In this document: positions 16,974 through 26,840 of the stretch, in pieces
Position numbering within the stretch: position 1 is the stretch's first letter
How the letters are laid out: each line of letters opens with the position of its first letter
The notes under the pieces: generated by a model
What the model saw: the letters and a program-made list of their open reading frames with translations, nothing else
Database searches by the model: none
What the model was told of the DNA's origin: nothing
DNA from: Candidatus Palauibacter scopulicola
GTDB taxonomy: Bacteria > Gemmatimonadota > Gemmatimonadetes > Palauibacterales > Palauibacteraceae
Assembly: GCF_947581915.1 (NCBI RefSeq)
Contig: NZ_CANPWG010000009.1
Span: forward strand, 1-64,000
Length of the DNA: 64,000 bases
Direction of reading: 5' to 3'
Position numbers and translations under genes: made by a program

Positions 16974-17003
16974 AGGATGAGCGCGGAGGGCGCCGGAGGT
17001 CAA
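16974..17003 (-). promoter_or_regulatory. predicted promoter of GMC operon (leaderless)
   Basis: TTGACC (17003-16998), an 18-base spacer and CATCCT (16979-16974) on the minus strand end six bases before the ATG at 16967. The -35 is five-sixths consensus. It would drive the GMC and subunit 3 genes and perhaps the Gfo/Idh/MocA and symporter genes. Confidence 0.5.
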
Positions 17004-17012
17004 CGGGTCATC

Positions 17013-17041
17013 TTGCCGCGTCCGACCGGCGCGCGAACCTT
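17013..17041 (+). promoter_or_regulatory. predicted promoter of beta-barrel gene
   Basis: TTGCCG (17013-17018), a 17-base spacer and AACCTT (17036-17041) lie 24 bases before the ATG at 17066, back to back with the GMC promoter. GGAGCGGAA lies between the -10 and the start. Confidence 0.4.
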
Positions 17042-17065
17042 CAGCGCCACCGGAGCGGAAACTCG

Positions 17066-18427
17066 ATGGGAGGCGAGATGCACGGACGAGCCGTCGCGGG
17101 GCTCATGGTCACGGTGGCGCTGACGGCGGCGACTGGCCGGCCGGCCGCGGCGCAGTCGCTCACGGACCTCGTGTCGGAACTGTTCGTGTTCGGGCAGTGC
17201 GGGGTGCCTCTGTGCCTCGACCCGGACTTCGAGGAGACGGGGCATTTCGATACGGAGCACGGCCGGCACTACCTGCGCGAACGGGTCCCGCGAAACGACG
17301 CGCTCATCCTCGCCTTCCAGGGGGGGATCGCCGGCGTCGTGGGCAGCCTTCCTCCGACCGCGATGTCCGGCGGCCGGATCTGGTCGGACGAAGAGCGGAG
17401 CGCGTCGCTCGGGCCGATTTTCGCGGAACGGGCGGAGACCCTCGGGATGGGGCGGTTCTTCCTCGGCCTCGAAGCCACGGCGTTCCAGGTCACGAACTTC
17501 AGCGGCGTGCCCACGGACAACCTCGTCCTGAACTTCTTCCACGAGGATTCGGACGTGGCCCTCGGTCCGGACCCCGGCCTCGGCCTGCCCTTCTTCGAGC
17601 GCGATGTGCTCCGGGTGCGGACGAACCTTGACCTCGACTACACGGTGGCCACGGCGGTCCTGAGCGCCGGCCTGGCGTCCTTCCTCGACGTGGGATTCGC
17701 CGTGCCGGTCGTGCGGGCCAATCTGAGGGGGACGGCACACGCCCAGATCCTGCCGCTCGGCAACGCGCTCGCGCACCGTTTCGGCGGCACGCCCCCCGCG
17801 CCGGTCCTCGAGGCGAGCAACGCCGTGAGAGGGTCGGCGACGGGAATCGGCGATGTCTCCGCCCGCGTGAAGATCAACCTCACCGGGGGGACGACCGTGG
17901 GCCGCGCGCCGCCGCCCGTGGGCATGGCACTGCTGGCGGACGTCACCTTCCCCACGGGCCAGGAGGAAGATCTGCTCGGCCTGGGCGAGGGGCGTGGCCG
18001 CGCCGTGGCGATTCTCTCCCTCAACCGGGGACGGTTCTCGCCCCATCTGAACGCCGGATATCTCCTGCGCGAAGGCAACCTGCGCGACAGGAACTTCGAC
18101 CGGGACGCGTTGCTCGCGACCGTGGGCTTCGATGCCCAGGCGTCCGATGTCGTCACGGTGGCCGCCGACCTCATCACGCGCTGGGAACTGGCGGATCCCG
18201 AGCATCCCATGCCGGGGCCCGTCACCTTCGTCGGCAACCCGGCGCTCACGGTCGAGTCGTCATCCCTCCCGGACGTCGGTCGCCACTTCATCGACCTCGC
18301 GGTCGGGCTCAAGTACATGCTCGGCCGAGACATGATCCTCGCCACGAACGCCCTGCTCCCGATCCAGGCCGCCGGCCTGCGACCGGATGTCCTGTGGACC
18401 CTGGGGATACAGGGTACGTTCAGGTAG
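17066..18427 (+). CDS. predicted outer-membrane beta-barrel protein
   Basis: This protein of about 453 residues has a signal peptide (ending near RPAAAQS) and alternating hydrophobic/polar strands through its C-terminal two thirds, for example VTAVLSAGLASFLDVGFAVPV, GMALLADVTFPTGQ and FIDLAVGLKYMLG. The arrangement resembles the MetA-pathway phenol-degradation/transporter family of outer-membrane proteins, but that match is from memory and unproven. Two Cys sit near the mature N-terminus (GQCGVPLC). The starts at 17066 and 17078 are both possible; 17066 has GGAGCGGAA at normal spacing, 17078 has GGAGG only four or five bases away. It is followed by the P1 peptidase gene after 45 bases. Confidence 0.75.
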   Translation: MGGEMHGRAVAGLMVTVALTAATGRPAAAQSLTDLVSELFVFGQCGVPLCLDPDFEETGHFDTEHGRHYLRERVPRNDALILAFQGGIAGVVGSLPPTAMSGGRIWSDEERSASLGPIFAERAETLGMGRFFLGLEATAFQVTNFSGVPTDNLVLNFFHEDSDVALGPDPGLGLPFFERDVLRVRTNLDLDYTVATAVLSAGLASFLDVGFAVPVVRANLRGTAHAQILPLGNALAHRFGGTPPAPVLEASNAVRGSATGIGDVSARVKINLTGGTTVGRAPPPVGMALLADVTFPTGQEEDLLGLGEGRGRAVAILSLNRGRFSPHLNAGYLLREGNLRDRNFDRDALLATVGFDAQASDVVTVAADLITRWELADPEHPMPGPVTFVGNPALTVESSSLPDVGRHFIDLAVGLKYMLGRDMILATNALLPIQAAGLRPDVLWTLGIQGTFR

Positions 18428-18472
18428 CGGTCGAATAGACCGAATCGCACAATCCCTCGCGTGGAGGTGTCG

Positions 18473-19714
18473 ATGTTCTTCTTGCCGCGAACGGGATCGG
18501 CCCGCCGGCGCCCCGTCGCGCCGATGCCGGCCGCCGCCGGAGCGCTCACCGCCGCGGTCCTCGCCGCCGGAGCGCTGGCCGCCGCCCCCCTCGGCGCCCA
18601 GACGCCGCCGCGGGCGCGGGATCTCGGGATCCCGTTCCCGGGGGAGCCCGGGGCCTTGAACGCGATTACCGATGTGGCCGGCGTCCGGGTCGGGCACGCG
18701 ACGATCATCGAAGGGGAGGGGGCGCTCGTCGTCGGGGAGGGCCCCGTGCGCACGGGCGTGACCGCCGTGCTCCCGCGCACGGCGAGCTACGAACCCGTCT
18801 TCGCCGGCTGGTACTCGCTGAACGGGAACGGCGAAATGACGGGGACGACCTGGGTCGAGGAATCGGGCTTCCTCGAGGGTCCCGTGATGATCACCAATAC
18901 CCACAGCGTGGGGGATGTCCACCAGGCGGTCATCGAGTGGTCGCGGGACGCGGAGGCGAACCACCCCATCGCGCCGGGCATCTGGTGGAGCCTGCCGCTG
19001 GTAGCGGAGACCTGGGACGGGCGGCTCAACGACATCAACGGGTTCCACGTTGGCAAAGAGCACGTGTTCGCGGCGATCGAGAGCGCCGCCTCGGGCGCCG
19101 TCACGGAGGGGGCGGTCGGCGGCGGGACCGGCATGGTGTGCAATTCGTTCAAGGGCGGCATCGGGACCTCGTCCCGGCTCGTCGGGGACTACACCGTCGG
19201 CGTGCTCGTGCAGTGCAACTACGGGCGACGGCCGGAATTGCTGATCGCGGGCGTGCCGGTGGGGCGGGAACTCCTCGACTGGACGCCGCCCGGCGGCGCC
19301 GACGGATCGGCGGACGCGGGCGCCTTCGACGGTCTCGGTTCGATCATCGTCGTCGTCGCGACGGATGCTCCGCTGCTGCCGCACCAGTTGAAACGGCTCG
19401 CGCGCCGGGCGCCGATCGGGATCGGGCGCATGGGGGGCTACGGGGCGAACAGCTCCGGAGACATCTTCATCGCCTTCTCGACGGCGAACGGCGGGGCGTG
19501 GAGCCGGGGCGAGAACACGACCGTCGAGATGATGTCGAACGACGCCATCTCGCCGCTGCTGCTCGCCACGGCCCAGGCCACGGAGGAGGCGATCACGAAC
19601 GCGATGGTGGCGGGACGGACGATGGTGGGGCGGGACGGAAACATGGTACCGGGACTCCCGCACGACGAGGTGCGGCGTATCCTCGCCGCGCACAATCGAT
19701 TGGAGAGGCCCTAG
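18473..19714 (+). CDS. P1 (S58, DmpA-like) family peptidase
   Basis: This 413-residue protein belongs to the N-terminal-nucleophile DmpA/P1 aminopeptidases, which self-cleave and then release N-terminal residues, often D-amino or beta-amino acids. The family run TGVTAVLPR, the GGTGMVCNSFKGGIGTSSR region around the processing site, and the C-terminal GRDGNMVPGLPHDEV are evident. A long Ala-rich N-terminus ending LGAQT indicates export. The ATG at 18473 is preceded by GGAGG (18463-18467) at five bases; the GTG at 18461 overlaps that site and is rejected. Its stop overlaps the GTG of the VTT gene by one base, implying coupling. Confidence 0.9.
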   Translation: MFFLPRTGSARRRPVAPMPAAAGALTAAVLAAGALAAAPLGAQTPPRARDLGIPFPGEPGALNAITDVAGVRVGHATIIEGEGALVVGEGPVRTGVTAVLPRTASYEPVFAGWYSLNGNGEMTGTTWVEESGFLEGPVMITNTHSVGDVHQAVIEWSRDAEANHPIAPGIWWSLPLVAETWDGRLNDINGFHVGKEHVFAAIESAASGAVTEGAVGGGTGMVCNSFKGGIGTSSRLVGDYTVGVLVQCNYGRRPELLIAGVPVGRELLDWTPPGGADGSADAGAFDGLGSIIVVVATDAPLLPHQLKRLARRAPIGIGRMGGYGANSSGDIFIAFSTANGGAWSRGENTTVEMMSNDAISPLLLATAQATEEAITNAMVAGRTMVGRDGNMVPGLPHDEVRRILAAHNRLERP

Positions 19715-20577
19715 TGGTTCCCGGGCTGGGGCGAAACAAGCGAAGGGCTTCGGCGGCCGCCTGGATCGCGCTCCTTCTCGCGGTGCTCGCGCCGGGGGCG
19801 GCCGAGTGCGCAGTCGATGCCCGGTCGGCCCGCGCGGGTCCGGAGTTCGGCGCCCCCGCCACCCTCGTGGCCGCCGCGCCGATCCCCGCACAGACGGCCC
19901 AGGCTTCGGAGCCCGCGGCTTCGGAGTCCGCGTCGGAGCAGGAACTGGGCTTTCTGGCGCGACTCGTCACCTGGCTGCGCGAGACCACCGCGGGGCTAGG
20001 GTGGCTGGGACCCTTCTTCTTCGGACTCTTCTACGCGCTCGCCGTGGTGCTCTTCGTGCCGGGTTCGGCGCTGACCATCGCCGGCGGCGTCACCTTCGGC
20101 CTCGCGCTCGGCACGCTCACCGTGTTCGTGGGCGCGAACATCGGGGCCGCGCTCGCCTTCCTCATCGCCCGCTACGTGCTGCGCGACCGCGTCGAGAAGC
20201 TCCTCGCCAACCGCCCGGCGCTGCGGGCGATCGACCGCGCGGTCGAGACGCAGGGTTGGCGCATCGTTTTCCTCACCCGGCTCTCGCCGGTCTTTCCGTT
20301 CAGCGCGCAGAACTACTTCTACGGCCTCACCGGCGTGACATTCCCCCAATACGTCGCAGCCTCGCTCGTGGGAATGTTCCCGGGGACGCTCCTCTACGTG
20401 TACATCGGCGCGGCCGGAGCGGAGGTGGCCGAGGCGTCCGGCGGCGCGGCGAGTTGGGGGCAGACCGCCCTGCTCGTGGCCGGCCTCGCCGCCACGGCGG
20501 CCGTCGTCGTCCTCGTCACGCGCGTGGCCCGGCGCGAACTCCAGAAGGCGCTGGCCGAGGTCGAAGACACGGCCTGA
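19714..20577 (+). CDS. VTT-domain (TVP38/DedA-related) membrane protein
   Basis: This 287-residue integral membrane protein carries a VTT (SNARE-associated) domain. After an N-terminal signal-like segment and an Ala-rich spacer come GSALTIAGGVTFGLALG, then GANIGAALAFLIARYVL and FLTRLSPVFPFSAQNYFYG, all conserved in the TVP38/TMEM64 group. Members are linked to lipid scrambling or membrane homeostasis. The GTG at 19714 overlaps the peptidase stop codon (TAGTG) and has GGAG eight bases upstream. The C-terminus ends in a charged cytoplasmic helix (RVARRELQKALAEV). Confidence 0.88.
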   Translation: MVPGLGRNKRRASAAAWIALLLAVLAPGAAECAVDARSARAGPEFGAPATLVAAAPIPAQTAQASEPAASESASEQELGFLARLVTWLRETTAGLGWLGPFFFGLFYALAVVLFVPGSALTIAGGVTFGLALGTLTVFVGANIGAALAFLIARYVLRDRVEKLLANRPALRAIDRAVETQGWRIVFLTRLSPVFPFSAQNYFYGLTGVTFPQYVAASLVGMFPGTLLYVYIGAAGAEVAEASGGAASWGQTALLVAGLAATAAVVVLVTRVARRELQKALAEVEDTA

Positions 20578-20601
20578 TCGTCGACGGGCGGCCGCGGCGG
20601 G

Positions 20602-21813
20602 TCAGGACAGTTCTTCCACCCGGTGGCCGAGTTCGCGGAGCCTGGCCACGATCGTCGCGATATGGTCGCGGCCGCGCGTCTCGATCGTGAGTTCGATCCC
20701 CACCTTCCCGACGGAGATGTCCCCGAAGGCGCGCGTGTGTTCGATGTGGAGGACGTTGGCGCCCTCGATCGCGACGAGCGCCGTCACTTCGTTGAGGTAG
20801 CCGGGGCGGTCTCGAACGACGACCGCGAGACGCGCGAGCCGGCCATCGGCCCAGAGCGCGCGGTCGATGACCCGGGACACCAGGTTCATGTCGATGTTGC
20901 CGCCGGAGAGGATGCAGACGGTGACGTCGGACGGCTCGAGTTCGACCTTTTCCTCGAGGACGGCGGCCACGGACACCGCTCCGCCGCCCTCCACGACGAA
21001 CTTCTCGGATTCGAGAAGGAAGAAGATCGCGCGGGTGATCTGTTCCTCGCCGATGAGGACGATGTCGTCCACGAGCGTCGCCAGGTGAGGGAAGGCAAGG
21101 TCGCCGATCCGCTTCACGGCGATGCCGTCCGCGAGCGTGTCGGAGTTCTCCAGGTGCACGGGTTTCCCGGCGGCGAGCGACTCCCGGGCCCCCGGCGAGG
21201 CCGCGGCCTCCACGCCGATCACGCGCACATTCGGGCGCTGTGCCTTCACCACGGTCGCGATGCCCGAGATCATCCCGCCGCCTCCGACCGGAACGATGAC
21301 CGTCGTGAGGTCGGGCACCTGTTCGAGGATCTCCAGCCCGATCGTCCCCTGGCCCGCCATCACATCGAGGTCATCGAAGGCGTGGACGGGCGTGAGCCCC
21401 TCCTCGCGGGCCAGGCGGTCGACGAGCGCCATCCCGTCGGAGAGGGTCTCCCCGGTCTGAATCACGCGGGCGCCGTAGCCGCGCGTGTGGGCGACCTTGA
21501 TGAGGGGCGCGTGCGTGGGCATCACGATTGTACACGCGATCTCCAGCCGGGAGGCGTGATAGGCGAGAGCCTGGGCGTGATTCCCGGCGCTGGCCGCGAC
21601 GACACCGCCCTCGCGGGCGGCCGGGCCCAGGCGGAGGAGCTTGTGGAGCGATCCCCGGTCCTTGAACGATCCGGTGCGCTGCCGGAACTCGGTCTTGAGA
21701 TGGAAGCGGCCCTCGGCGCGTGCCTCGAGGGCGAAGGACTGCGGGCAAGTGGTTCGCGCCACGCCCGACCGGATCCGTTCGCGCGCCGCGACGACATCTG
21801 AGTTCCTCAGCAT
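20602..21813 (-). CDS. ilvA: threonine ammonia-lyase with ACT domain
   Basis: This 403-residue PLP enzyme deaminates threonine (and often serine) to 2-oxobutyrate, feeding isoleucine synthesis or threonine breakdown. The PLP lysine is in TGSFKDRGS, the phosphate-binding glycines in [10 protein letters not shown], and a C-terminal ACT domain begins at [16 protein letters not shown]. The architecture is that of the shorter form common outside enterics rather than the two-ACT long IlvA, so the symbol could also be tdcB-like. The ATG at 21813 matches the family start ([14 protein letters not shown]). It follows the UvrC-like gene on the same strand after 45 bases. Confidence 0.9.
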   Translation of the reverse strand: MLRNSDVVAARERIRSGVARTTCPQSFALEARAEGRFHLKTEFRQRTGSFKDRGSLHKLLRLGPAAREGGVVAASAGNHAQALAYHASRLEIACTIVMPTHAPLIKVAHTRGYGARVIQTGETLSDGMALVDRLAREEGLTPVHAFDDLDVMAGQGTIGLEILEQVPDLTTVIVPVGGGGMISGIATVVKAQRPNVRVIGVEAAASPGARESLAAGKPVHLENSDTLADGIAVKRIGDLAFPHLATLVDDIVLIGEEQITRAIFFLLESEKFVVEGGGAVSVAAVLEEKVELEPSDVTVCILSGGNIDMNLVSRVIDRALWADGRLARLAVVVRDRPGYLNEVTALVAIEGANVLHIEHTRAFGDISVGKVGIELTIETRGRDHIATIVARLRELGHRVEELS

Positions 21814-21858
21814 GGGGAGCAAGACCCCGTTCAAGGTGACCGGGTTCCGCGGGGGGCG

Positions 21859-22911
21859 TCAGGACACGAGGCGCCGAAGCCGGTCGATCGCGCCGGCGGC
21901 GTCGAAGCGGGTCAGGTCGATCGCGTGTCCACCGTCGCCGCCCTCCTCAAGCCAGCGGCCCACCATCGCGCTGGACACGGATTCCCGGGGCGAAAGCACG
22001 GTGGGCGCCCGCAACTCCGCCACTCGCACCGCGTAGCAGGCGTTTTCCACGGCCTCCTCCCAGGCGCCGTCGACCCAGTCTACGCGGCGCCGCCGGAGCA
22101 CCTGCCCGCGCGCCACGGGCTGGAGCATCCGGTGCGCCTCGTCGAGCCCGGGGAGCACAATGAGCCACGAATGCGGCTCGGCTTCCGGCTCCAGCAGGAA
22201 CCGAAGCTCCTCGAGTTCCTCGATCCAGTCGAGACGAAGTTGCGCCGCTGCGGCCCGCTCGAACTCCAGCCTCTCGGAGGCGGCGTCGCGCGCCTCGGCG
22301 AAACGGTCCAGGAGTTCCCACGCGTAGCCCGGCTCGGCGAGCAGGCGCCCGGCCGCTTCCGCCTGCCGCCGATAGGCGTTGAGTCCCACGCGGCGCGCGC
22401 AGGGCGCGGTGCAGAGGCCCATGTCGAACTGCATGCAGGGGCTCCGCGCCGGGTCCGGGCGCACCGCTTCGGCGCAACTCCGCAGCCGGACGATCTTCTC
22501 CACAAGGCGACGGATGCGCTCGGGCAACCGGCGACTCCGGAAGGGGCCGACGTAGCGGGCCTCGGCCCGGCGCGGCCGGCGCACGACGCGCAGCCGCGGG
22601 AAGGGTTCGTTCCGGGGCAGCTCCAGGTACCAGCCGGCATCGCGCCGCTTGAGCGCCCGGTTGTAGGGAGGACGCTGGCCGAGGATGCGCTCCGCTTCCA
22701 CGAGCCGCGCCTCCAGGTCGCTCCCGGTCGGGTGCGCCTCGACGTCCCGGGCGATCCGCAGCATCTCGGCCAGACGCTCGTTCGTTGGCCCGCCCGAGTA
22801 GAAGTACCCCCGCACGCGCCGCCGCAGGTTCACGCTCTTCCCCACGTAGAGGGGATGCCCGTGCGCATCCACGAAGACGTAGACGCCCGGGCTCGCGGGA
22901 AGATCGGGCAC
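21859..22911 (-). CDS. UvrC-like GIY-YIG nuclease lacking the RNase H half
   Basis: This protein matches only the N-terminal half of excinuclease subunit UvrC. It has the GIY-YIG domain ([20 protein letters not shown], then LRRRVRGYF), the Cys cluster of the UvrC iron-sulphur site (CAEAV...PCMQF...LCTAPC), and a UVR-like helix hairpin ([18 protein letters not shown]). The C-terminal RNase H endonuclease and helix-hairpin-helix domains are absent: the gene stops at about 350 residues where UvrC has about 600. It may nick only on the 3' side, as Cho does. The start is unclear: GTG at 22911 has no good ribosome-binding site, while an in-frame ATC at 22941 has GGAGG seven bases upstream. Probably expressed with the ilvA-like gene. 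Confidence 0.8.
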   Translation of the reverse strand: MPDLPASPGVYVFVDAHGHPLYVGKSVNLRRRVRGYFYSGGPTNERLAEMLRIARDVEAHPTGSDLEARLVEAERILGQRPPYNRALKRRDAGWYLELPRNEPFPRLRVVRRPRRAEARYVGPFRSRRLPERIRRLVEKIVRLRSCAEAVRPDPARSPCMQFDMGLCTAPCARRVGLNAYRRQAEAAGRLLAEPGYAWELLDRFAEARDAASERLEFERAAAAQLRLDWIEELEELRFLLEPEAEPHSWLIVLPGLDEAHRMLQPVARGQVLRRRRVDWVDGAWEEAVENACYAVRVAELRAPTVLSPRESVSSAMVGRWLEEGGDGGHAIDLTRFDAAGAIDRLRRLVS

Positions 22912-23072
22912 CCATTCCGGAACCGGCGTCGCGCGCGGGATCGCGGGACCTCCTCTGTCTTCGGCCTTCGGTTTCCCGCGGCCCGGCCGGCGGCGGGACC
23001 GGGGAATGTCGGATTCGGGTTGTCTTCGGTCAAGCGCCGGGACGACGCCGGCCTCCGGGGGACCGCCCTCGT

Positions 23073-23101
23073 TTGGCCGCGGCGCGGCGGCCGCGCATAT
23101 T
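23073..23101 (+). promoter_or_regulatory. predicted promoter of gmd (leaderless)
   Basis: TTGGCC (23073-23078), a 17-base spacer and CATATT (23096-23101) precede the ATG at 23110 by eight bases. No Shine-Dalgarno sequence is present. This 198-base intergenic region separates the divergent UvrC-like gene and gmd. Confidence 0.5.
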
Positions 23102-23109
23102 CGGCCGCC

Positions 23110-24075
<966 letters not shown>

Positions 24076-24080
24076 CCGGG

Positions 24081-24100
24081 GCCGGCGGCCCACCGCCGGC
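24081..24100. terminator. bidirectional GC hairpin between gmd and lptG
   Basis: GCCGGCGG (24081-24088) pairs perfectly with CCGCCGGC (24093-24100) across a CCCA loop, five bases after the gmd stop and touching the lptG stop. There is no U-tract, so release would be weak without help; it is placed to serve both convergent genes. Confidence 0.6.
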
Positions 24101-25176
24101 TAGGTCCGCAGTTTCGCGAAGAGCAGGAGGCCGGCGCCGAAGAAGATGGTGTTGGGCAGCCAGGCCGCCGCCGCCGGTGACAGCGCTCCCCCCGCCCCCA
24201 TCGCCTCGGCGATGCGGATCAGGGTCAGGAAGAGGATCGTCGTCCCGAGCGCGATCCCGATCGAGGTCGGCGCGCCGCCCCGCTTGTTGCTCTGCGCGAG
24301 CGGTATCCCGAACACGGCGATCACGAGGCACGCGAAGGGGAAGGCGATGCGCTGCGCGCGGGAGGTTCTGAGTCCGTTCGTCGTGCCGCCCGAGCGTTCG
24401 ACGGACTCGATGAGGCGCCCCAGTTCCGCGTAACGCATCTCGTCCGGTTCCTTGGGTCTGGCCTGCAGTTCCTCGGGCGTTTCGTCCAGTTGGCGCACGA
24501 ACAGTTCGGCGAACTCGAAGGCGGTCTCCTCCTCCGGGCCGCGGAACTCCCGCATCCACCCCTGCTGGAGCACCCAGCGAGCGGACGCCGAGTCGTACCG
24601 CGCGACGTTGGCCGTGATGTGGATGGTGGGGAAGTCGGGTTCCGATCCCCTCCGCTCGATCTGCACGTCGTCCATCCGGCCCTCAAGCGCGTCGAGCAGC
24701 CGCGCCTTGTACACGAGGCCGTCGTCCCCCCGGTAGACGAACGAGTTCCGGATCGTCTGGCTGCGGGCCTCCTCCCGCTCCAGGACCTCGGCCGATTTCC
24801 GCGTCGTCACGGCGACGAGCTCCGTGAGACCCAGCGCGACGAAACTGAGCAGCGTGGCGCCGCAGAGGATCGGGAAGGCGAGCCGGTAGAAGGAAACGCC
24901 GCCCGCCTTGACGGCCGCGACCTCGAAGTTCCGGGACATGGAGGCCACCGTGAACACGGATCCGAGCAGGACGGCGATCGGGAATCCGAGCAGCGAATGG
25001 TACGGGAACTCGTACACGTAGTGGAGGATGATCTGGGACCAGGTCGATCCCTGGTCGAGGAACCTGTCGAGGTTGTCGGCGATGTCGATGACCACGAAGA
25101 GGAAGGGCACGCCGAGCGCACAGGCCGCGAAAATCCTCAGGAACTGGGAAAGGACGTACCGGTCGAGCAGCTTCAC
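24100..25176 (-). CDS. lptG: LptG/YjgQ-like LPS export permease
   Basis: This 358-residue membrane protein is one of the two half-permeases that, with LptB, lift lipopolysaccharide from the inner membrane toward the LptC-A-D bridge. It has the YjgP/YjgQ layout: three N-terminal helices with SVFTVASMSRNFEVAAVKAGG (coupling region), a periplasmic beta-jellyroll of about residues 125-260, and three C-terminal helices (AFPFACLVIAVFGIPLAQ). It starts four bases after the lptF stop on the same strand, so both are in one operon. The distinction from LptF rests on gene order and length. Confidence 0.88.
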   Translation of the reverse strand: MKLLDRYVLSQFLRIFAACALGVPFLFVVIDIADNLDRFLDQGSTWSQIILHYVYEFPYHSLLGFPIAVLLGSVFTVASMSRNFEVAAVKAGGVSFYRLAFPILCGATLLSFVALGLTELVAVTTRKSAEVLEREEARSQTIRNSFVYRGDDGLVYKARLLDALEGRMDDVQIERRGSEPDFPTIHITANVARYDSASARWVLQQGWMREFRGPEEETAFEFAELFVRQLDETPEELQARPKEPDEMRYAELGRLIESVERSGGTTNGLRTSRAQRIAFPFACLVIAVFGIPLAQSNKRGGAPTSIGIALGTTILFLTLIRIAEAMGAGGALSPAAAAWLPNTIFFGAGLLLFAKLRT

Positions 25177-25180
25177 GGCG

Positions 25181-26734
25181 TCAGCGCATCACCTTGGTGG
25201 AGCGCGCCAGGGCCACGAGTCCGGCGGCGCCGAAGATGACGTTCGGGGCCCACATGGCCCAGAGCGGCGAGATCCAGAGGCGGTCGGCGAGCCGCTCGCC
25301 CCCGATGAGCGAGACGTAGTACGCCCCGAAGATGCCCAGGCTGACCCCGACCACGAGCGCGACCCCGCCGCGCGGAAACCGGACGGCGATCGGGGCGCCG
25401 AGGAGGACGAAGACGATGCACGCGGCCGGGATCGTCCCCTTCTTGTGAATCTCGACCCAGTACTGGTTGATGCGGCGAAGGCCCGTGACCTCGCGCTCGG
25501 CGTACGACTGGAACTGGTTCGCCGCATCGGAGGCGGAGTAGAAGCGGCGGGCCGCGCTCTCGGCGACCTGCGTCGTGGAATCCGGCGCGGCGCGCTCCTG
25601 CGCGGGTTCCGGCCCCATCTCGCCTCGCGCTAGCGCGCCCGGTGTCGCGGAGAGGTCGTCGCCCCGGTCGGGGAGATCGGCTTCCCAGTCGGGAACGTCG
25701 CTTTCAAGGTCGGGGATGCCATCCTTCCGGTCGGCGATGTCATCCAACCGGCCGGCCATGTAGTCGTCCAGGTCGGGGATCTCGCTCACCCCGGTACGGG
25801 TCCCGCCTGCGGGCCTGACCACGGGACCCGGCGCGTCCGCGAGGGGCTGCTCGAAGTCCAGCAGCATGGCGGTGATCGCCTGCGCGTACACGAGGCTCTC
25901 CGAACGAGCTGCGTCCGCCATCTGCGCGCCGCGATCGGCCTCCACGCGCATGTCGGCGATGTTCATCTCGCGGTCGCCGCGTATGGCTGCGGTATCGCGC
26001 TCGAGCCCGTTCGCCACGTCCGGAATCTTGAGCAGCATCCGCTCGAAGGCGATCCGCCGGAAGGCGTGCGGACGCTCGTTCATGCGTACCTGGACGACGC
26101 CGTCCTCGAGGTCGAAGTAGAGGTCCTCTCCCTGCTCCGAGAAGCCCATCTTCCCACGGGTCGCATAGATGGAGCGGCTCTCCTGGCCGTTCCGCTCATC
26201 GTAGATCGCGACATCGTGGACCACGCTCTCCTCCCGGTCGATCATGCCGGGGTGTACGTAGACATAGGACGGGAGCACCTCGTTGATCGTATGTTCCCGA
26301 AGGTTGAAGGTCGGCTTCTTCCGGCCGATCCCCGTGAGCAGGACCTGCAGGTGATGATTCGACTGCGGCAGGACCGTGTTGTTGAACCAGGTCATTCCGC
26401 CGGCGAGGATGACGGCACAGACGAGGAGCGGGGCCATCACGCGCGACAGCGGGATGCCGCTCGCCTTGACGGCGGTGATCTCGAAGTCGCCCTCCATCCG
26501 GCTGAAGACGTACAGGACCGCGACGAGCACGGCCATCGGCAGCGTCTGGGCGAGGATGAAGGGGATCGAGTAGACGAAGACCTCGGCGATCACCGCCGAT
26601 TCGAGGTCCTTGCCGATGAGCCGCTCGAAGCGCTTGCTCACCTGGTCGAGGAGGAGCAGCACCGTGGTGCCGATGACGGCGAAGATGAACGGTCCGGCGT
26701 GACGGCGCAGGATATAGCGGGTGAGAGTTCGCAT
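25181..26734 (-). CDS. lptF: LptF/YjgP-like LPS export permease with acidic repeat insertion
   Basis: This 517-residue permease partners LptG in lipopolysaccharide export. The N-terminus MRTLTRYILRRHAGPFIFA and the coupling region SRMEGDFEITAVKASGIPL are typical. It is about 150 residues longer than usual: the excess lies around residues 290-415, at the end of the periplasmic jellyroll and before the last helices, and includes tandem acidic heptads (PDLESDV, PDWEADL, PDRGDDL). The ATG at 26734 is only seven bases from a good -10 element, so translation probably starts without a leader. It is divergent from the GT9 gene. Confidence 0.88.
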   Translation of the reverse strand: MRTLTRYILRRHAGPFIFAVIGTTVLLLLDQVSKRFERLIGKDLESAVIAEVFVYSIPFILAQTLPMAVLVAVLYVFSRMEGDFEITAVKASGIPLSRVMAPLLVCAVILAGGMTWFNNTVLPQSNHHLQVLLTGIGRKKPTFNLREHTINEVLPSYVYVHPGMIDREESVVHDVAIYDERNGQESRSIYATRGKMGFSEQGEDLYFDLEDGVVQVRMNERPHAFRRIAFERMLLKIPDVANGLERDTAAIRGDREMNIADMRVEADRGAQMADAARSESLVYAQAITAMLLDFEQPLADAPGPVVRPAGGTRTGVSEIPDLDDYMAGRLDDIADRKDGIPDLESDVPDWEADLPDRGDDLSATPGALARGEMGPEPAQERAAPDSTTQVAESAARRFYSASDAANQFQSYAEREVTGLRRINQYWVEIHKKGTIPAACIVFVLLGAPIAVRFPRGGVALVVGVSLGIFGAYYVSLIGGERLADRLWISPLWAMWAPNVIFGAAGLVALARSTKVMR

Positions 26735-26741
26735 CGCCCCG

Positions 26742-26770
26742 AGATTACTGTGTTTTCGGGCCGTTGTCAG
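26742..26770 (-). promoter_or_regulatory. predicted promoter of lptF-lptG (leaderless)
   Basis: CTGACA (26770-26765), a 17-base spacer and TAATCT (26747-26742) on the minus strand end seven bases before the ATG at 26734. Both elements are close to consensus and no Shine-Dalgarno sequence exists, making this the clearest leaderless promoter in the window. Confidence 0.65.
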
Positions 26771-26840
26771 CCCGGGCGGGTCTTCCCGGGGCCGATTCCG
26801 GCCCGCGGGTTCGTCACGGTCCGCCAACTTCTGTACCAGG

